Assembly: GCA_934540955.1 (NCBI GenBank)
Contig: CAKTCY010000001.1
Location: 62,001-126,000, forward strand
Direction of reading: 5' to 3'
Source: an uncultured Faecalibacterium sp.
GTDB taxonomy: Bacteria > Bacillota > Clostridia > Oscillospirales > Ruminococcaceae
Length of the DNA stretch: 64,000 bases
Made by a program: the position numbers and the translations under genes. The notes under the pieces are model-generated. The model searched no databases. It was given only the letters and a program-made list of their open reading frames with translations, and was not told the DNA's origin. How positions within the stretch are numbered: position 1 is the stretch's first letter; the number at the start of each line of letters is the position of its first letter. Below, in pieces: positions 7,868 to 17,859 of the stretch.

Positions 7868-10492
7868 ATGGAACTGAAATCTTATCAGAAAGAAGTCATT
7901 GCCGATCTTGCACGCTATCTGGAGCTGGTGGTGGAGCTGCAAAGCCCGGCAAAGGCGTATCAGACCCTCTGGAACGAAAAGAATGTTCTGGTGGGCTTCG
8001 GCGGTATGCCGAATTATGTGAATGCACTTCCCGGTGTGCCCCATGTGTGCGCCAAGGTGCCCACCGGCGGAGGCAAGACCTATATTGCCGCCAGTTCTCT
8101 GCGGACGATTTTTGACGCCATGCCCCAGCGCCGGGCCAAAGCCGTGGTGTGGTTGGTGCCCTCCGATGCCATTCTGACTCAGACACGCAAGGCGCTGGAA
8201 AATCCCGACCATCCCTACCGCCAGCGGCTGGATGTGGATTTTGGCGGGCGGGTACAGGTATATTCCAAGGAGCAGGCTCTCATGGGGCAGAACTTCACCC
8301 CTTCCGCCGTGACAGAACAGCTTTCTTTGTTTGTGCTCAGCTATGATTCCTTCCGCACCAGCAAAAAGGAGGGGCGCAAAGCCTATCAGGAGAACGGTTA
8401 TCTGGCCGAGTTTGCAAAGTGGATGGATGATCCGTCCGTTCTGCTGGCCGATACCGATGAGACGGCGTTGATCCAGGTAATCCGCTATCTGAATCCGATG
8501 GTCATCGTGGACGAGAGCCACCATGCCACTTCGGATTTGAGCGTGGAAATGCTGCAAAACTTCAATCCCAGCTTTGTGTTTGATCTGACCGCCACACCCA
8601 AGAAGAAAAGCAACATCATCTCTTTTGTAGACGCCGCACGGCTGAAAAAGGCCAACATGGTCAAGCTGCCGGTCATTGTCTATAACCGTAAGTCTCAGGC
8701 AGATGTATATGGGGATGCTATCGCCATTCGTGCCAAGCTGGAGGCACAGGCCAAACGGGAGCAGGAAACCAGCGGGCGCTATATTCGTCCCATCGTTCTG
8801 TTCCAGGCACAGCCCCGCAACAATGCAGATAGCACCACATATGAAAAAATCAAGAAAACGCTGGTGGATGGCGGCATTCCCGAAAAGGAAATCGCCATCA
8901 AAACCGGCGATAAAGACGAGCTGAAAAATGTGGACTTGCTGTCCCCAGACTGCCCCATCCGGTACATCATTACCGTCAACGCCCTGAAAGAGGGCTGGGA
9001 CTGCCCCTTTGCCTATGTGTTGGCCACGGTGGCAAACCGCACTTCTACCGTGGATGTGGAGCAGATTTTGGGGCGTGTACTTCGGTTACCCTACACGCAG
9101 AAGAACAGCAGTGAAGTGCTGAATCTCTCCTATGTCATCACATCTTCCGCAGACTTCCACCAAACGCTGGAGAAGGTTGTGGCCGGGCTGAACAGCGCCG
9201 GTTTCAGCAGGCGTGACTACCGGGCACAGGATGTGGACGTTCCCATTACAGCTGCACCCACACAGGAACCGGAGCAGCTTCCCATTGTCCCCCCTCCCGC
9301 TGACGAACCAGATCTGCCGGAGGTAGACGGCTCGGATTTGAAGGCGCGTTTTGAAGCGGCAACACATGAGGCAGAGCAATCCGTGCAGGATGGAACTATG
9401 CAGTCCGATCCCATGCTGTCACAGGCCCTGCAACAGAATAAAACCTATGAGGACGAGATCAACCAGGCCGATAACACTGCTTTGAGCCAGGCTCCATCGG
9501 AGGTGCGCGACAAAATGAATCAGTTCCGAATGAATGAGGAATTTGCAGACGAAGCCGCTGCCTTGCGCTTCCCCCAATTTATGCTGGAGACTGGCCCCAG
9601 TCTGTTTTCGGAAGCTCATGAAACCCTGGAACTGGAACATTTAGAGGGTGGTTTCTCTCTGCGGGACAAAGACGCTCATGTGGATTTCACTACCGTCAAC
9701 GCTGAGATGGCGCGGGTGGATGTAGACGATAGCAAAGACAGCACCGCAAAGGCATGGCGGTTGTCTGGTGGCGACAGCGCCTTTTTCCGGGAGTGGTTCA
9801 ACACCCAGCCCTCGGAAAAGCGGCTCTCGCTGTGCAAGGGCATTATCAAGCAAAAGCTCTCCAAGATGAACTGCGTCAATGACCGGGAACTGGATGAGTA
9901 CATCGACCGGGTGATCGGCACCATGAGCGAAGATCAGCTCTCCGAGCTGGAGCAGTCGCCGTATCCCTATGTCGTGAAAATTCAGGGAAAGGTAAAGGAA
10001 TTGATTGCCCAGCATCGCTCCAGCGTCTTTGACACCTGGCTGGAGCAGGACAAGATTTCCTGCCTGCCCAACTATGCGCTGCCTGCGGTGATCTCCCCAA
10101 CGGCATTTACCTCGATGGTGCCGAAATCGCTCTATACCGCCGAAGAAGATATGAACGAGTACGAGTTCAAGGTGGTGTGGGCACTGTCGGAGCTGGGCAA
10201 CGTCAAGTGGTGGCACCGGAATATTTCCAGACTGGGCTTCCAGATTAACGGGCCCGTTCACGCCTATCCCGACATCATCGTGATGCTCCACAGTGGGAAG
10301 ATTTTGATGGTAGAGACCAAGGGCGACCACCTAGACAACGATGAATCTAAGGAAAAGGCCAAAATCGGCGACCAGTGGGCGAAGCTGGCCGGAAAACAGT
10401 ACAAGTATTACATGGTGTTTGAGACCAAGCAGCCGGACTATCCGGGAGCGTATTCCCTGGAGCGGTTTATGGAGATCGTGAATGGATTATAA
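7868..10492 (+). CDS. res: Type III restriction enzyme (Res)
   Basis: The 874-residue protein has an SF2 helicase core with Walker A PTGGGKT near 65, Walker B DESH near 215, TATPKK near 239, and helicase motif VI as EQILGRVLRLPY. A C-terminal PD-(D/E)XK nuclease is seen as PDII near 801 followed by VETKGD near 816. It cuts DNA after translocation or collision when Mod finds unmethylated sites. Length and order match intact type III Res. It directly follows mod with its own AGGAG-like site. Confidence 0.92.
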   Translation: MELKSYQKEVIADLARYLELVVELQSPAKAYQTLWNEKNVLVGFGGMPNYVNALPGVPHVCAKVPTGGGKTYIAASSLRTIFDAMPQRRAKAVVWLVPSDAILTQTRKALENPDHPYRQRLDVDFGGRVQVYSKEQALMGQNFTPSAVTEQLSLFVLSYDSFRTSKKEGRKAYQENGYLAEFAKWMDDPSVLLADTDETALIQVIRYLNPMVIVDESHHATSDLSVEMLQNFNPSFVFDLTATPKKKSNIISFVDAARLKKANMVKLPVIVYNRKSQADVYGDAIAIRAKLEAQAKREQETSGRYIRPIVLFQAQPRNNADSTTYEKIKKTLVDGGIPEKEIAIKTGDKDELKNVDLLSPDCPIRYIITVNALKEGWDCPFAYVLATVANRTSTVDVEQILGRVLRLPYTQKNSSEVLNLSYVITSSADFHQTLEKVVAGLNSAGFSRRDYRAQDVDVPITAAPTQEPEQLPIVPPPADEPDLPEVDGSDLKARFEAATHEAEQSVQDGTMQSDPMLSQALQQNKTYEDEINQADNTALSQAPSEVRDKMNQFRMNEEFADEAAALRFPQFMLETGPSLFSEAHETLELEHLEGGFSLRDKDAHVDFTTVNAEMARVDVDDSKDSTAKAWRLSGGDSAFFREWFNTQPSEKRLSLCKGIIKQKLSKMNCVNDRELDEYIDRVIGTMSEDQLSELEQSPYPYVVKIQGKVKELIAQHRSSVFDTWLEQDKISCLPNYALPAVISPTAFTSMVPKSLYTAEEDMNEYEFKVVWALSELGNVKWWHRNISRLGFQINGPVHAYPDIIVMLHSGKILMVETKGDHLDNDESKEKAKIGDQWAKLAGKQYKYYMVFETKQPDYPGAYSLERFMEIVNGL

Positions 10493-10518
10493 TTTTCCAG
10501 ATATATTTGGAGGAACAC

Positions 10519-13230
10519 ATGAACACTAGAATCGAAATTTGTACAAAGGAAGATGAATCCACAACTGTTAAAGGCGGTATTTTAGAGCGGTTGGTGGCGC
10601 AAATATTGATGGTTCAGCAGTTTGAAGTTACCCAAACAGTGCGTGTAACCGGGATGGAAATAGATGTATATGCAAAACACAAAATCACAAATCAAGTGAT
10701 TCTTGTTGAGTGTAAGGCTCATGAGAATGCTTTACCAGCGGATGTCATCACTAAATTGTTAGGAAACATAATGCTGCGCAAAGCTGATGCTTGTTGGCTC
10801 GTTACGACAGGGCCCCTGTCTAAGGATGCAGAAGGCACACGAATTGAATGGGAGCAAGAATCAAATAGCGAAAGAGGAAAACTGTCTTTTTATACACAGG
10901 ACAGAATTCTAGATTTATTAGTTGGATCTAGGCAAATTCAGCCATTGGACAAGATTCTTGGGTTAATTTCAAGTGAATTTGTACCTGGAGATGATGCAAT
11001 GTTAATGTGCACATCCTCCGGTATGTTCTGGATTATTCCGATTGTTGATCCTGCTCTGGGAATTTCTTCAACAGTTCTTGCATTTGATGCTGTTCATGGC
11101 CAAAGAGTAACATCAACCGAGCAGCTTAACAATCTGAAGGCCCATAGAAATAGTTTTAGCAGTTTTCAGTGGCTAGGGAGCGAAAGTATCGACTCTAAGC
11201 AAACAGAACTGCTTGCCGAAGAATATAGGAATATTGTTCCGGTAATAAGTGGTGATGATTGGAGCGATTATCGCCCAGCTAGACCAGAGGATTTTGTCGG
11301 TAGGAAGAAGATCTTATCGGATATACTGGATTTTTTAGAAAGTGTTAACAATGGAAATTCAAGAACGAGGTTGTTTTCCATAAAGGCACCATCTGGTATG
11401 GGAAAAAGTTCTGTTGTATTGAAGTTGGCTTCTCAGGTGACAACAAGCCGAAAGTATTCCAAAAAGTTTTTTGTGTATGCGGTAGATGTTCGTACCGCTA
11501 TGTCAGCGCGATATGCAGAGATGGCAATTAGATCTTGCTTTTCTGAAGCTGATTCACAAGGATTTACAGATGTTACAACGAGGGACATCAATTCAACTAC
11601 TGTAAGTCAGTACCTAAATGATAGTTCAATTCAAAAGACATTAGAATATTTAAAACAACGAGGTAAAACTATAGTAATTGTATTTGATCAATTTGAAGAG
11701 CTGTTCTCTCAAAAGGGGTTGTATCCACTCTTTGATAATGTGCGTATCCTTTGCAATGAGATAGATGCGCTACAAGGTCCACTAGTTTTAGGATTTGCAT
11801 GGAAAACAGATTTAACGATTCCTGCTGATCATCCGGCATACTATATGTGGTCGAATTTGGCAGATAGGCGTAAAGAATTTGAATTGTCGCAATTTAAGGC
11901 GACAGAAATTAAAAGCGCTATTAAGCTTTTTGGTAGGCATTTGCAAGAGCCTGTTAATCCGATTTTAAACAATTACTTGACCAAACAATGTCAAGGATAC
12001 CCTTGGTTGTTAAAAAAGTTGTGCATTCATGTTTTCAAGTTGATACACGACGGAAATAGCCAAGACTATGTTATTGGTCAAAGGCTTAATATAGTAGACT
12101 TATTTGAAAGAGATATTTCTGAACTAACGCCAGACCAGCACGCTTGCGTAATAGAAATTGCTAAATCTTCGCCGGCAGATTATTTTTCAATTACAGAAAC
12201 ATATGGTAGCGATATGGTGCAAACTCTGATAAACGGAAGAATTGTAATCCGACGCGCATCAAAGTTGACATTGTACTGGGATATTTTCCGAGATTATGTT
12301 TTAAATAAGACTGTTCCAGAACTTATGCTGGATTATATCCCTCAGCAGCAATTTAGAACAGATATGCGAGCATTTGCGTGCCTAATAGACAAAGGAGATT
12401 TGGCATCTTCGGAATTGGGAAAAGAATTATCTGTAAGTACGGCTACAATCGATAATATAATGATTGACGCAGTTATGTTTGGTGTTGCACAAAGAAATTC
12501 AAATACCATACATATAATTTCGGACTCTAAAGAGGCGCTTATTTCCACTCTCCAAGCTATTTTTAAGAAGCATACTGTATATGTGGAAATAAAAAAGTTG
12601 GGACTTGAATATTTTAATTATTCACATTTTGCGAAAATATTTCATACGATTTATACCGATAACAACATCAATGGCAAAACAAAGGCAACGTATTGTAGCA
12701 AACTGTATAATTGGTTTGTTTGCTTAGGTTTGTTTGAAGAGGTTCAAGGCCAGACACATTTAATTAGCGCGCCAAGTGCTAAATCTGCTGCATTTAACTT
12801 GGATACAAGAAGCCGCAGAGGCCGTTATCAAAGCGGCGGGCAAAATCTGTTTTGGGGGCAAACTTCTCCTGAAAAAATGATTTGTGCATACAATTTGATT
12901 GATTCTGGGCGAACAAATTACAATGAACTAAAATCAGATGGCTATAGAAATGCGATAGAAGCTTTAGTAGCAGCTCGTGCAATAAGAAAAAGTGGCGACG
13001 AGGTCCATACTATTTGTAGCCTCCCCCAAGCATTTGCTAATATTGAACAATCGGATACAATTGTGTTTGCAAAGTCTTTGCTTGAGAACAATCCATCCAT
13101 GAAAAGTGACGAAATGGGGATTAAACTGGAAGAGAAGTTTACTAAAAAATGGAAAAGCGGATCAAGAATACGGTATGGCAATGCGGTGATTGTATGGGTC
13201 AAATATTTAGCAGCTAATGATCACAACTAA
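10519..13230 (+). CDS. Mrr-like nuclease fused to STAND-type ATPase
   Basis: The 903-residue protein starts with an Mrr-like PD-(D/E)XK domain (EIDVY near 47, then ILVECK near 62-67). A P-loop ATPase follows: VGRKK near 265, Walker A SGMGKSS near 291-297, Walker B VIVFDQFEELF near 386-396. The long C-terminal half resembles the sensor regions of STAND proteins. In antiviral STAND systems the C-terminus senses a phage protein and activates the N-terminal effector; applying this here is inference. GGAGG precedes ATG 10519. The gene is much more AT-rich than Res, suggesting separate acquisition. Confidence 0.7.
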   Translation: MNTRIEICTKEDESTTVKGGILERLVAQILMVQQFEVTQTVRVTGMEIDVYAKHKITNQVILVECKAHENALPADVITKLLGNIMLRKADACWLVTTGPLSKDAEGTRIEWEQESNSERGKLSFYTQDRILDLLVGSRQIQPLDKILGLISSEFVPGDDAMLMCTSSGMFWIIPIVDPALGISSTVLAFDAVHGQRVTSTEQLNNLKAHRNSFSSFQWLGSESIDSKQTELLAEEYRNIVPVISGDDWSDYRPARPEDFVGRKKILSDILDFLESVNNGNSRTRLFSIKAPSGMGKSSVVLKLASQVTTSRKYSKKFFVYAVDVRTAMSARYAEMAIRSCFSEADSQGFTDVTTRDINSTTVSQYLNDSSIQKTLEYLKQRGKTIVIVFDQFEELFSQKGLYPLFDNVRILCNEIDALQGPLVLGFAWKTDLTIPADHPAYYMWSNLADRRKEFELSQFKATEIKSAIKLFGRHLQEPVNPILNNYLTKQCQGYPWLLKKLCIHVFKLIHDGNSQDYVIGQRLNIVDLFERDISELTPDQHACVIEIAKSSPADYFSITETYGSDMVQTLINGRIVIRRASKLTLYWDIFRDYVLNKTVPELMLDYIPQQQFRTDMRAFACLIDKGDLASSELGKELSVSTATIDNIMIDAVMFGVAQRNSNTIHIISDSKEALISTLQAIFKKHTVYVEIKKLGLEYFNYSHFAKIFHTIYTDNNINGKTKATYCSKLYNWFVCLGLFEEVQGQTHLISAPSAKSAAFNLDTRSRRGRYQSGGQNLFWGQTSPEKMICAYNLIDSGRTNYNELKSDGYRNAIEALVAARAIRKSGDEVHTICSLPQAFANIEQSDTIVFAKSLLENNPSMKSDEMGIKLEEKFTKKWKSGSRIRYGNAVIVWVKYLAANDHN

Positions 13231-13285
13231 TTACAATGAATTTTCAATAATTAATTGATGCAGTATAGTGAAGGTATAATATTAT

Positions 13286-13339
13286 AAAATAGCCAGGCCC
13301 ATACTACTTTTATAAGTAGAGAACGGACCTGGCTATTTT
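13286..13339. terminator. Convergent terminator
   Basis: Twelve-base arms AAAATAGCCAGG (13286-13297) and its complement (13328-13339) lie between two converging genes, with A/T runs on both sides. It fits a shared terminator for the Mrr-STAND gene and rlmD. Confidence 0.75.
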
Positions 13340-13372
13340 GTGCAATCAAACCCTAATTTGAAACCACAACTT

Positions 13373-15022
13373 TTATGAAATCATCTGGAAATGTTTTAGA
13401 GCTTCTATGATTGCTGCTTCCTTTTCTGGCGGGCACTGTGGCACTTTTGCATCTTCCTTCTTTGGCAGGTTATAATTCTGTCCCACATCCAGCCCGCACT
13501 TCCGCTTGACTTGGGAGATATACAGGCTGGACACCTTCAAACCGTACTTCTCCAGCACGTAGGCTTTGATCTCGTCATAGGTAGCCTTGCTCTCCGCAGC
13601 AGTCACATCCAGTTCATCCATGCTGACGTCCACTTCGATATGCCGCTCGACATGGAGTTTGGTCAAAAGGAGAACCGCTTCGACGTGCTTCGTCCTCGGG
13701 AACAGATCCACCGGCTGCACCTTTTCTGCATGATAGCCGTTCTTCTCCAGCCATGCGGCGTCTCGGGCGGCGGTGGCGGGGTTGCAGCTGACATACACCA
13801 CCCGGCGGGGTGCCATGCGCACCACGGCGGAGAGGGTGGCTTCATCGCAGCCCTTGCGGGGCGGATCCAGCATTACGATGTCCGGGTGCAGACCCTCGGC
13901 GGCCAGCTGGGTGGCAGCCTGTCCGGCATCGGCACAGAAAAAGCGGCTTTTGGCGGCTACAGCCTCGCCCATGCGGGCAGCGTTAGCCTTGGCGCTCTCG
14001 ATGGCCTCCGGCACGATCTCTACGCCGATCAGCTCCCGGCATTGGTCGGCCATGGAAAGGCCGATAGTGCCCATACCGCAGTAGAGATCCAGCAGCGCGT
14101 CGTCCGGGGTCAGCTGCGCGTACTGCGCAGCAACGCCGTACAGCCGCTCGGCGGCAAGCGTGTTGACCTGATAGAAGGACAGCGGCCCTAACCGCACCGG
14201 CACGCCGCAAAGCGTGTCCTCAATATAGCCCGGGCCGTACAGGATGTGGTTCTCACTGCCCAGAATGACATTGGTGTTTTTGGCGTTGACGTTGAGCAAA
14301 ATGGTGCTGATGGCCGGGAACTGCTCCCGCAGCGCGGTGCAAAGCTGCTCTGCGTGGGGCAGCTTTGCCCGGGTGCATACCAGACACACCATGATCTGCC
14401 CGCTGTGCGCACCGCGCCGCAGGAAGATGTGCCGCACCAGCCCCTTGCCGCTCTGCTCGTCGTAGGGGCGGATGCCCTGCTGCGCAAAAAAGGCGCATAG
14501 CGCGTTGCCGATCTCGTTCAGCACGCCGGGCTGCAGCTTGCAGTCCGGGCAGGGGACAATGCGGTGGGTGCGCCCGGCGTAGAATCCGATGCAGGGCACA
14601 CCGTTCTTGTCCACACCCACAGGGAACTGCACCTTGTTGCGGTAGCGGTCTACCTCCGGGGAGGGCAGGATGTCCAGCACCGGCACCTCCAGCCCGCCGA
14701 TGCGGCGGAAGGCGTCCAGCACGCTTTCCTGCTTGGCGCGCAGCTCGGCAGCGTAGTCCAGATGCCGCAGGCTGCACCCGCCGCAGGGGCCTGCCACCGG
14801 GCAGTCCACCGGGATGCGGTCTGCCGAGGGGGTGAGCAGCTCGTCCAGAATGCCAAAGGCATACCGGCCGCAGTCCTTCACGATGCGCACGCGGGCTTCG
14901 TCCCCCGGAGCAGTGCCGGGTACAAACACGGCCTCGCCATCGGCACTATGGGCAACGCCGCTGCCGTCGCTGGAAAGGCGCTCGATGTGCAGGGTCAGGA
15001 TCTGGTTTTTCTGTAAAGGCAT
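13373..15022 (-). CDS. rlmD: 23S rRNA uracil-5-methyltransferase with C-terminal extension
   Basis: The 549-residue protein is a TrmA/RlmD-family methylase: N-terminal TRAM-like region, iron-sulfur cysteines (CPVAGPCGGC near 73-82 plus later CPDC), SAM motif LDLYCGMGTIG near 312, DPPRKG, and the catalytic cysteine in SCNPAT. It would methylate a uridine in 23S rRNA. The last ~95 residues, after LLLTKLHVE, form an extension I recall from other clostridial members. Its 3' end abuts the defence island; this gene is a known integration site for Firmicute elements. The exact target uridine cannot be told from sequence. Confidence 0.85.
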   Translation of the reverse strand: MPLQKNQILTLHIERLSSDGSGVAHSADGEAVFVPGTAPGDEARVRIVKDCGRYAFGILDELLTPSADRIPVDCPVAGPCGGCSLRHLDYAAELRAKQESVLDAFRRIGGLEVPVLDILPSPEVDRYRNKVQFPVGVDKNGVPCIGFYAGRTHRIVPCPDCKLQPGVLNEIGNALCAFFAQQGIRPYDEQSGKGLVRHIFLRRGAHSGQIMVCLVCTRAKLPHAEQLCTALREQFPAISTILLNVNAKNTNVILGSENHILYGPGYIEDTLCGVPVRLGPLSFYQVNTLAAERLYGVAAQYAQLTPDDALLDLYCGMGTIGLSMADQCRELIGVEIVPEAIESAKANAARMGEAVAAKSRFFCADAGQAATQLAAEGLHPDIVMLDPPRKGCDEATLSAVVRMAPRRVVYVSCNPATAARDAAWLEKNGYHAEKVQPVDLFPRTKHVEAVLLLTKLHVERHIEVDVSMDELDVTAAESKATYDEIKAYVLEKYGLKVSSLYISQVKRKCGLDVGQNYNLPKKEDAKVPQCPPEKEAAIIEALKHFQMIS

Positions 15023-15049
15023 GGTTTCTCCTTGTGTGATGGACTCAGG

Positions 15050-15910
15050 TTACAATTGGGCAGGGTCTGCCGGGTCGGCGTCCTGCTGGGCGGCAAAATA
15101 CTTGCTGGGTGGCACGCCCTTGGCGCGCTTGAACACCCGCGAGAAATAGAACTGGTCGAAGAAGCCCACCGACACCGCTACCTCTGCAATGGAAAGGTTG
15201 CCTGCGCGCAGCAGCTTGCAGGCCTCGTTGATGCGGTACTCGGTCAGGTAGTCGATGGGGCTTTTGCCCACGTTCAGCATGAACACCCGGTACAGGTGGC
15301 TGCGGGAAACGCCCACGCTCTTGGCTACGTCATCAATGGAGATGTCGTGGGAATAGTTGAACTGGATGTACTTGATGGCGTTCAGCACATACTGGCTGGA
15401 GGAGGAGGCCGTGTGAGGCTTGCCTGCGCTGGTCTCTCGCATCAGAGCGGCGATAAACAGGTACAGATACCCCACCATGGCGGCCTCGTCCTGCGGCTGC
15501 AATCCGCGGGAGGAATAGATGTTGGTCAGAGCTGCCCGCATCCCGTCCGGGTCGCTGGTGTGGTGCACGGGGGCATCGTCCGTGAAGGGCAGCTGCGCGG
15601 CCAGCTTGTGGGCACAGGCACCGTTAAAGCCCACCCAGCTGTACTCCCACGGCTGTTGCTCGTCGGCGGTATAGCGGATCAGCTGGCTGGGGCGGGCGAA
15701 GAACAGATCACCCTCGCTTACCTCCCAGGTGCGGCCGCCCACCTCAAAGATGCCCTTGCCGGATACCACCAGATGGATCAGGTAGTGGTCACGGATGCCG
15801 GGACCCCATGTCTGACCCGGAGCACAACGCTCCAGACCACAGTTGAAGATGGACAATTCAATGTTGTTGGTGTAATTCTGCTTAAAGGATTGCTTATAAA
15901 CGTCTGGCAT
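15050..15910 (-). CDS. AraC-family regulator, sugar type
   Basis: The 286-residue protein joins an N-terminal cupin-like ligand domain (HYLIHLVVSGKGIFEVGG, residues 42-59) to two C-terminal AraC helix-turn-helix motifs (ISIDDVAKSVGVSRSHLYRVF and the SIAEVAVSVGFFDQFYFSRVFK segment). This arrangement is typical of regulators of raffinose, melibiose or galactoside use. It is divergent from the galactokinase gene, which it likely activates. GGAGG precedes the ATG. Confidence 0.82.
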   Translation of the reverse strand: MPDVYKQSFKQNYTNNIELSIFNCGLERCAPGQTWGPGIRDHYLIHLVVSGKGIFEVGGRTWEVSEGDLFFARPSQLIRYTADEQQPWEYSWVGFNGACAHKLAAQLPFTDDAPVHHTSDPDGMRAALTNIYSSRGLQPQDEAAMVGYLYLFIAALMRETSAGKPHTASSSSQYVLNAIKYIQFNYSHDISIDDVAKSVGVSRSHLYRVFMLNVGKSPIDYLTEYRINEACKLLRAGNLSIAEVAVSVGFFDQFYFSRVFKRAKGVPPSKYFAAQQDADPADPAQL

Positions 15911-16036
15911 GGCAGCTTTACCTCCGTCCTGTCACATTCTGCACCCAGTATACCATAGAACGCCCTGCAAATTCAACAAAAGTACATCTTATTCTTTGCA
16001 CCTGACGCCAAATTTTGGATTTTTAGGTCAAATAAA

Positions 16037-16065
16037 TTGAAAAAACGTCCGAAATGCATTACAAT
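16037..16065 (+). promoter_or_regulatory. Promoter of galactokinase
   Basis: TTGAAA (16037-16042) and TACAAT (16060-16065) are 17 bases apart, 46 bases before the galK start and within the region shared with the divergent AraC gene. Confidence 0.6.
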
Positions 16066-16110
16066 AGGCAAAAAGAGCAGAATCGTTCATTCTCGAGGGG
16101 AGGAGCTGTC

Positions 16111-17403
16111 ATGGCCACCAGTGCACAACTCAGAAAACAGATCCTGCAGGGCAGCTGGGACGCCGCACTTGCTGCACTTTATGGAGCAGACCCGGCGGTG
16201 CTGCAGCGGCAGCGCGGGCGCTACGCAGCTGCGCTGGAGCAGTTCGAGCTGTATTTCGGCCCCGGGCGGCAGGTGCAGGTGTACTCCGCACCCGGGCGTG
16301 CAGAGCTGGGCGGCAACCACACGGATCATCAGGGAGGCTACGGCCTTGCGGCGGCGGTCACGCTGGATCTGGTGGCGGTGGCAGCCCGCAATACGGACGG
16401 CTATGTGCGGGTAAAGTCCCGGGGCTTCAACAAGCTGGATGTCATTGATCTGGCCACTGCAGAGCCGCAGGCAGGGGAGAGCACCCACTCGGCCAGCCTG
16501 ATTCGCGGCATTGCCGAGGGCTTCCGCGCAGGGGGCAAGCAGGTCGGCGGCTTTGACGCCTATACCGCCAGCGACGTGCTGCGCGGCTCCGGGCTGTCCA
16601 GCTCGGCGGCGTTCGAAATGGGCATGGCCTCCATCTGGAACGAGGAATACAGCACCGGGCTGACCCCGGCGGAGCTGGCAGGCATCTGCCAGTATGCGGA
16701 AAACACCTATTTCGGCAAGCCTAGCGGTCTTTTGGACCAGCTGACCAGCGCAGTGGGCGGTATTATCTTTGCGGATTTTGCCGATCCACGCACCCCAAAG
16801 ATCGAAAAGCTTCACGCCGACGGTCTGCTGCCGGAGGGGATGTTCCTCTGCGTTACCGATACCCGGGGCAGCCACAGCGAGCTGACCGGCGAGTTTGCAG
16901 CCATCCGGCAGGAGATGGAGCAGGTGGCCGCCTGCTTCGGCAAGCCGCTGCTGGGTCAGGTGGAAGAGAGCGCGTTCTGGGCGGCACTGCCTGCCCTGCG
17001 CAGCCGCTGCGGAGACCGTGCAGTTCTGCGGGCGATCCATTATTTTGAAGAGAACGCCCGCACACTGGCGCAGCGGGAGGCGCTTCATGCAAAGCAGTTC
17101 CCGGTGTTTGCGGAGCTGGTCAAGCAGAGCGGACAGGCCTCCTTTGCGCTGTGTCAGAACGTGTATTGCACAACGGATGTGCGGCATCAGGGGCTGTCGG
17201 TGGCGCTGGCCTTGAGCCAGAGCATTCTGCAGGGCAGCGAGGGCGCATGGCGGATGCAGGGCGGCGGCTTTGCAGGCACTATTCAGGCCTATGTGCCCGG
17301 GCGGCTGCTCGAGCAGTATCATACAGCCATCGAGCAGGTGTTCGGGCAGGGCAGCTGCTATGTGCTGCGTCTGCGGGAGCAGGGCGCGGTCCGGGTGATC
17401 TGA
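16111..17403 (+). CDS. galK: Galactokinase
   Basis: The 430-residue GHMP kinase has the galactokinase signature GRAELGGNHTDH near 62-73, the ATP loop GSGLSSSAAFEMG near 161, and motif 3 GGGFAGT near 384. It phosphorylates galactose at C1, entry to the Leloir pathway. ATG 16111 follows GGGGAGGAG by about six bases; an earlier in-frame start has no such site. No galT or galE is adjacent; galU lies 10 kb away. The N-terminus is longer than in enteric GalK. Confidence 0.88.
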   Translation: MATSAQLRKQILQGSWDAALAALYGADPAVLQRQRGRYAAALEQFELYFGPGRQVQVYSAPGRAELGGNHTDHQGGYGLAAAVTLDLVAVAARNTDGYVRVKSRGFNKLDVIDLATAEPQAGESTHSASLIRGIAEGFRAGGKQVGGFDAYTASDVLRGSGLSSSAAFEMGMASIWNEEYSTGLTPAELAGICQYAENTYFGKPSGLLDQLTSAVGGIIFADFADPRTPKIEKLHADGLLPEGMFLCVTDTRGSHSELTGEFAAIRQEMEQVAACFGKPLLGQVEESAFWAALPALRSRCGDRAVLRAIHYFEENARTLAQREALHAKQFPVFAELVKQSGQASFALCQNVYCTTDVRHQGLSVALALSQSILQGSEGAWRMQGGGFAGTIQAYVPGRLLEQYHTAIEQVFGQGSCYVLRLREQGAVRVI

Positions 17404-17410
17404 ACAAAAC

Positions 17411-17456
17411 AAAAAGCCGTGCATGGCCGGAATGCTCCGGGATGCACGGCTTTTTT
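17411..17456. terminator. Terminator after galK
   Basis: GCCGTGCAT and its complement flank a 17-base loop and are followed by TTTTTT; A runs on the other side also make it usable for the leftward small gene. Confidence 0.85.
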
Positions 17457-17464
17457 ATAGTCTG

Positions 17465-17824
17465 TTACTGGAGAGAAAAAGGCTGGGGAAGAGAATTGGT
17501 TGCCGGCTGGTCATCCCTCTGCCGGGTGCTCTCTATATACAAGGCGGTAGCAGATGTAGTCTCGCGTGTAATGCCAAGGATACGAGAGAGCTGCTGAGAA
17601 AGCTTGATCCCGGTCTGTACACCGGCTTTGACCATGCGGAAAAGCAACAGGGGCACAAAGGTGAAGGAGAACGAGAACAGTCCACCTTCCCAGAAGAAAT
17701 CACCGAAGTGCAGATTGTCAAAAAAGCTGCTGACGGCATCGCCGAACTCGCCGCCGCCAAAGGCAGTACGCTGCTCCTCGGGGGAGAGGGCTGCATAAGA
17801 AGAAGGGAGCTGAAGCTTTTTCAT
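17465..17824 (-). CDS. Small double-glycine-leader protein
   Basis: The 119-residue protein begins MKKLQLPSSYAALSPEEQ and then AFGGG, a leader resembling double-glycine signals used by peptidase-containing ABC exporters. The mature part holds a hydrophobic stretch (FSFSFTFVPLLLFRMV). It pairs with the next gene, which has the same leader pattern. I used ATG 17824; a GTG four codons upstream sits too close to AAAGGAG. Function is unknown; a secreted signalling or bacteriocin-like product is possible. Confidence 0.6.
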   Translation of the reverse strand: MKKLQLPSSYAALSPEEQRTAFGGGEFGDAVSSFFDNLHFGDFFWEGGLFSFSFTFVPLLLFRMVKAGVQTGIKLSQQLSRILGITRETTSATALYIESTRQRDDQPATNSLPQPFSLQ

Positions 17825-17859
17825 AAATAAAGACACTCCTTTCCGGATCGATCAGGCGC

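Noticed and set aside
16087-17424. A 445-codon frame antisense to galK
   Set aside because: Shadow of the strongly supported galactokinase gene in GC-rich DNA.
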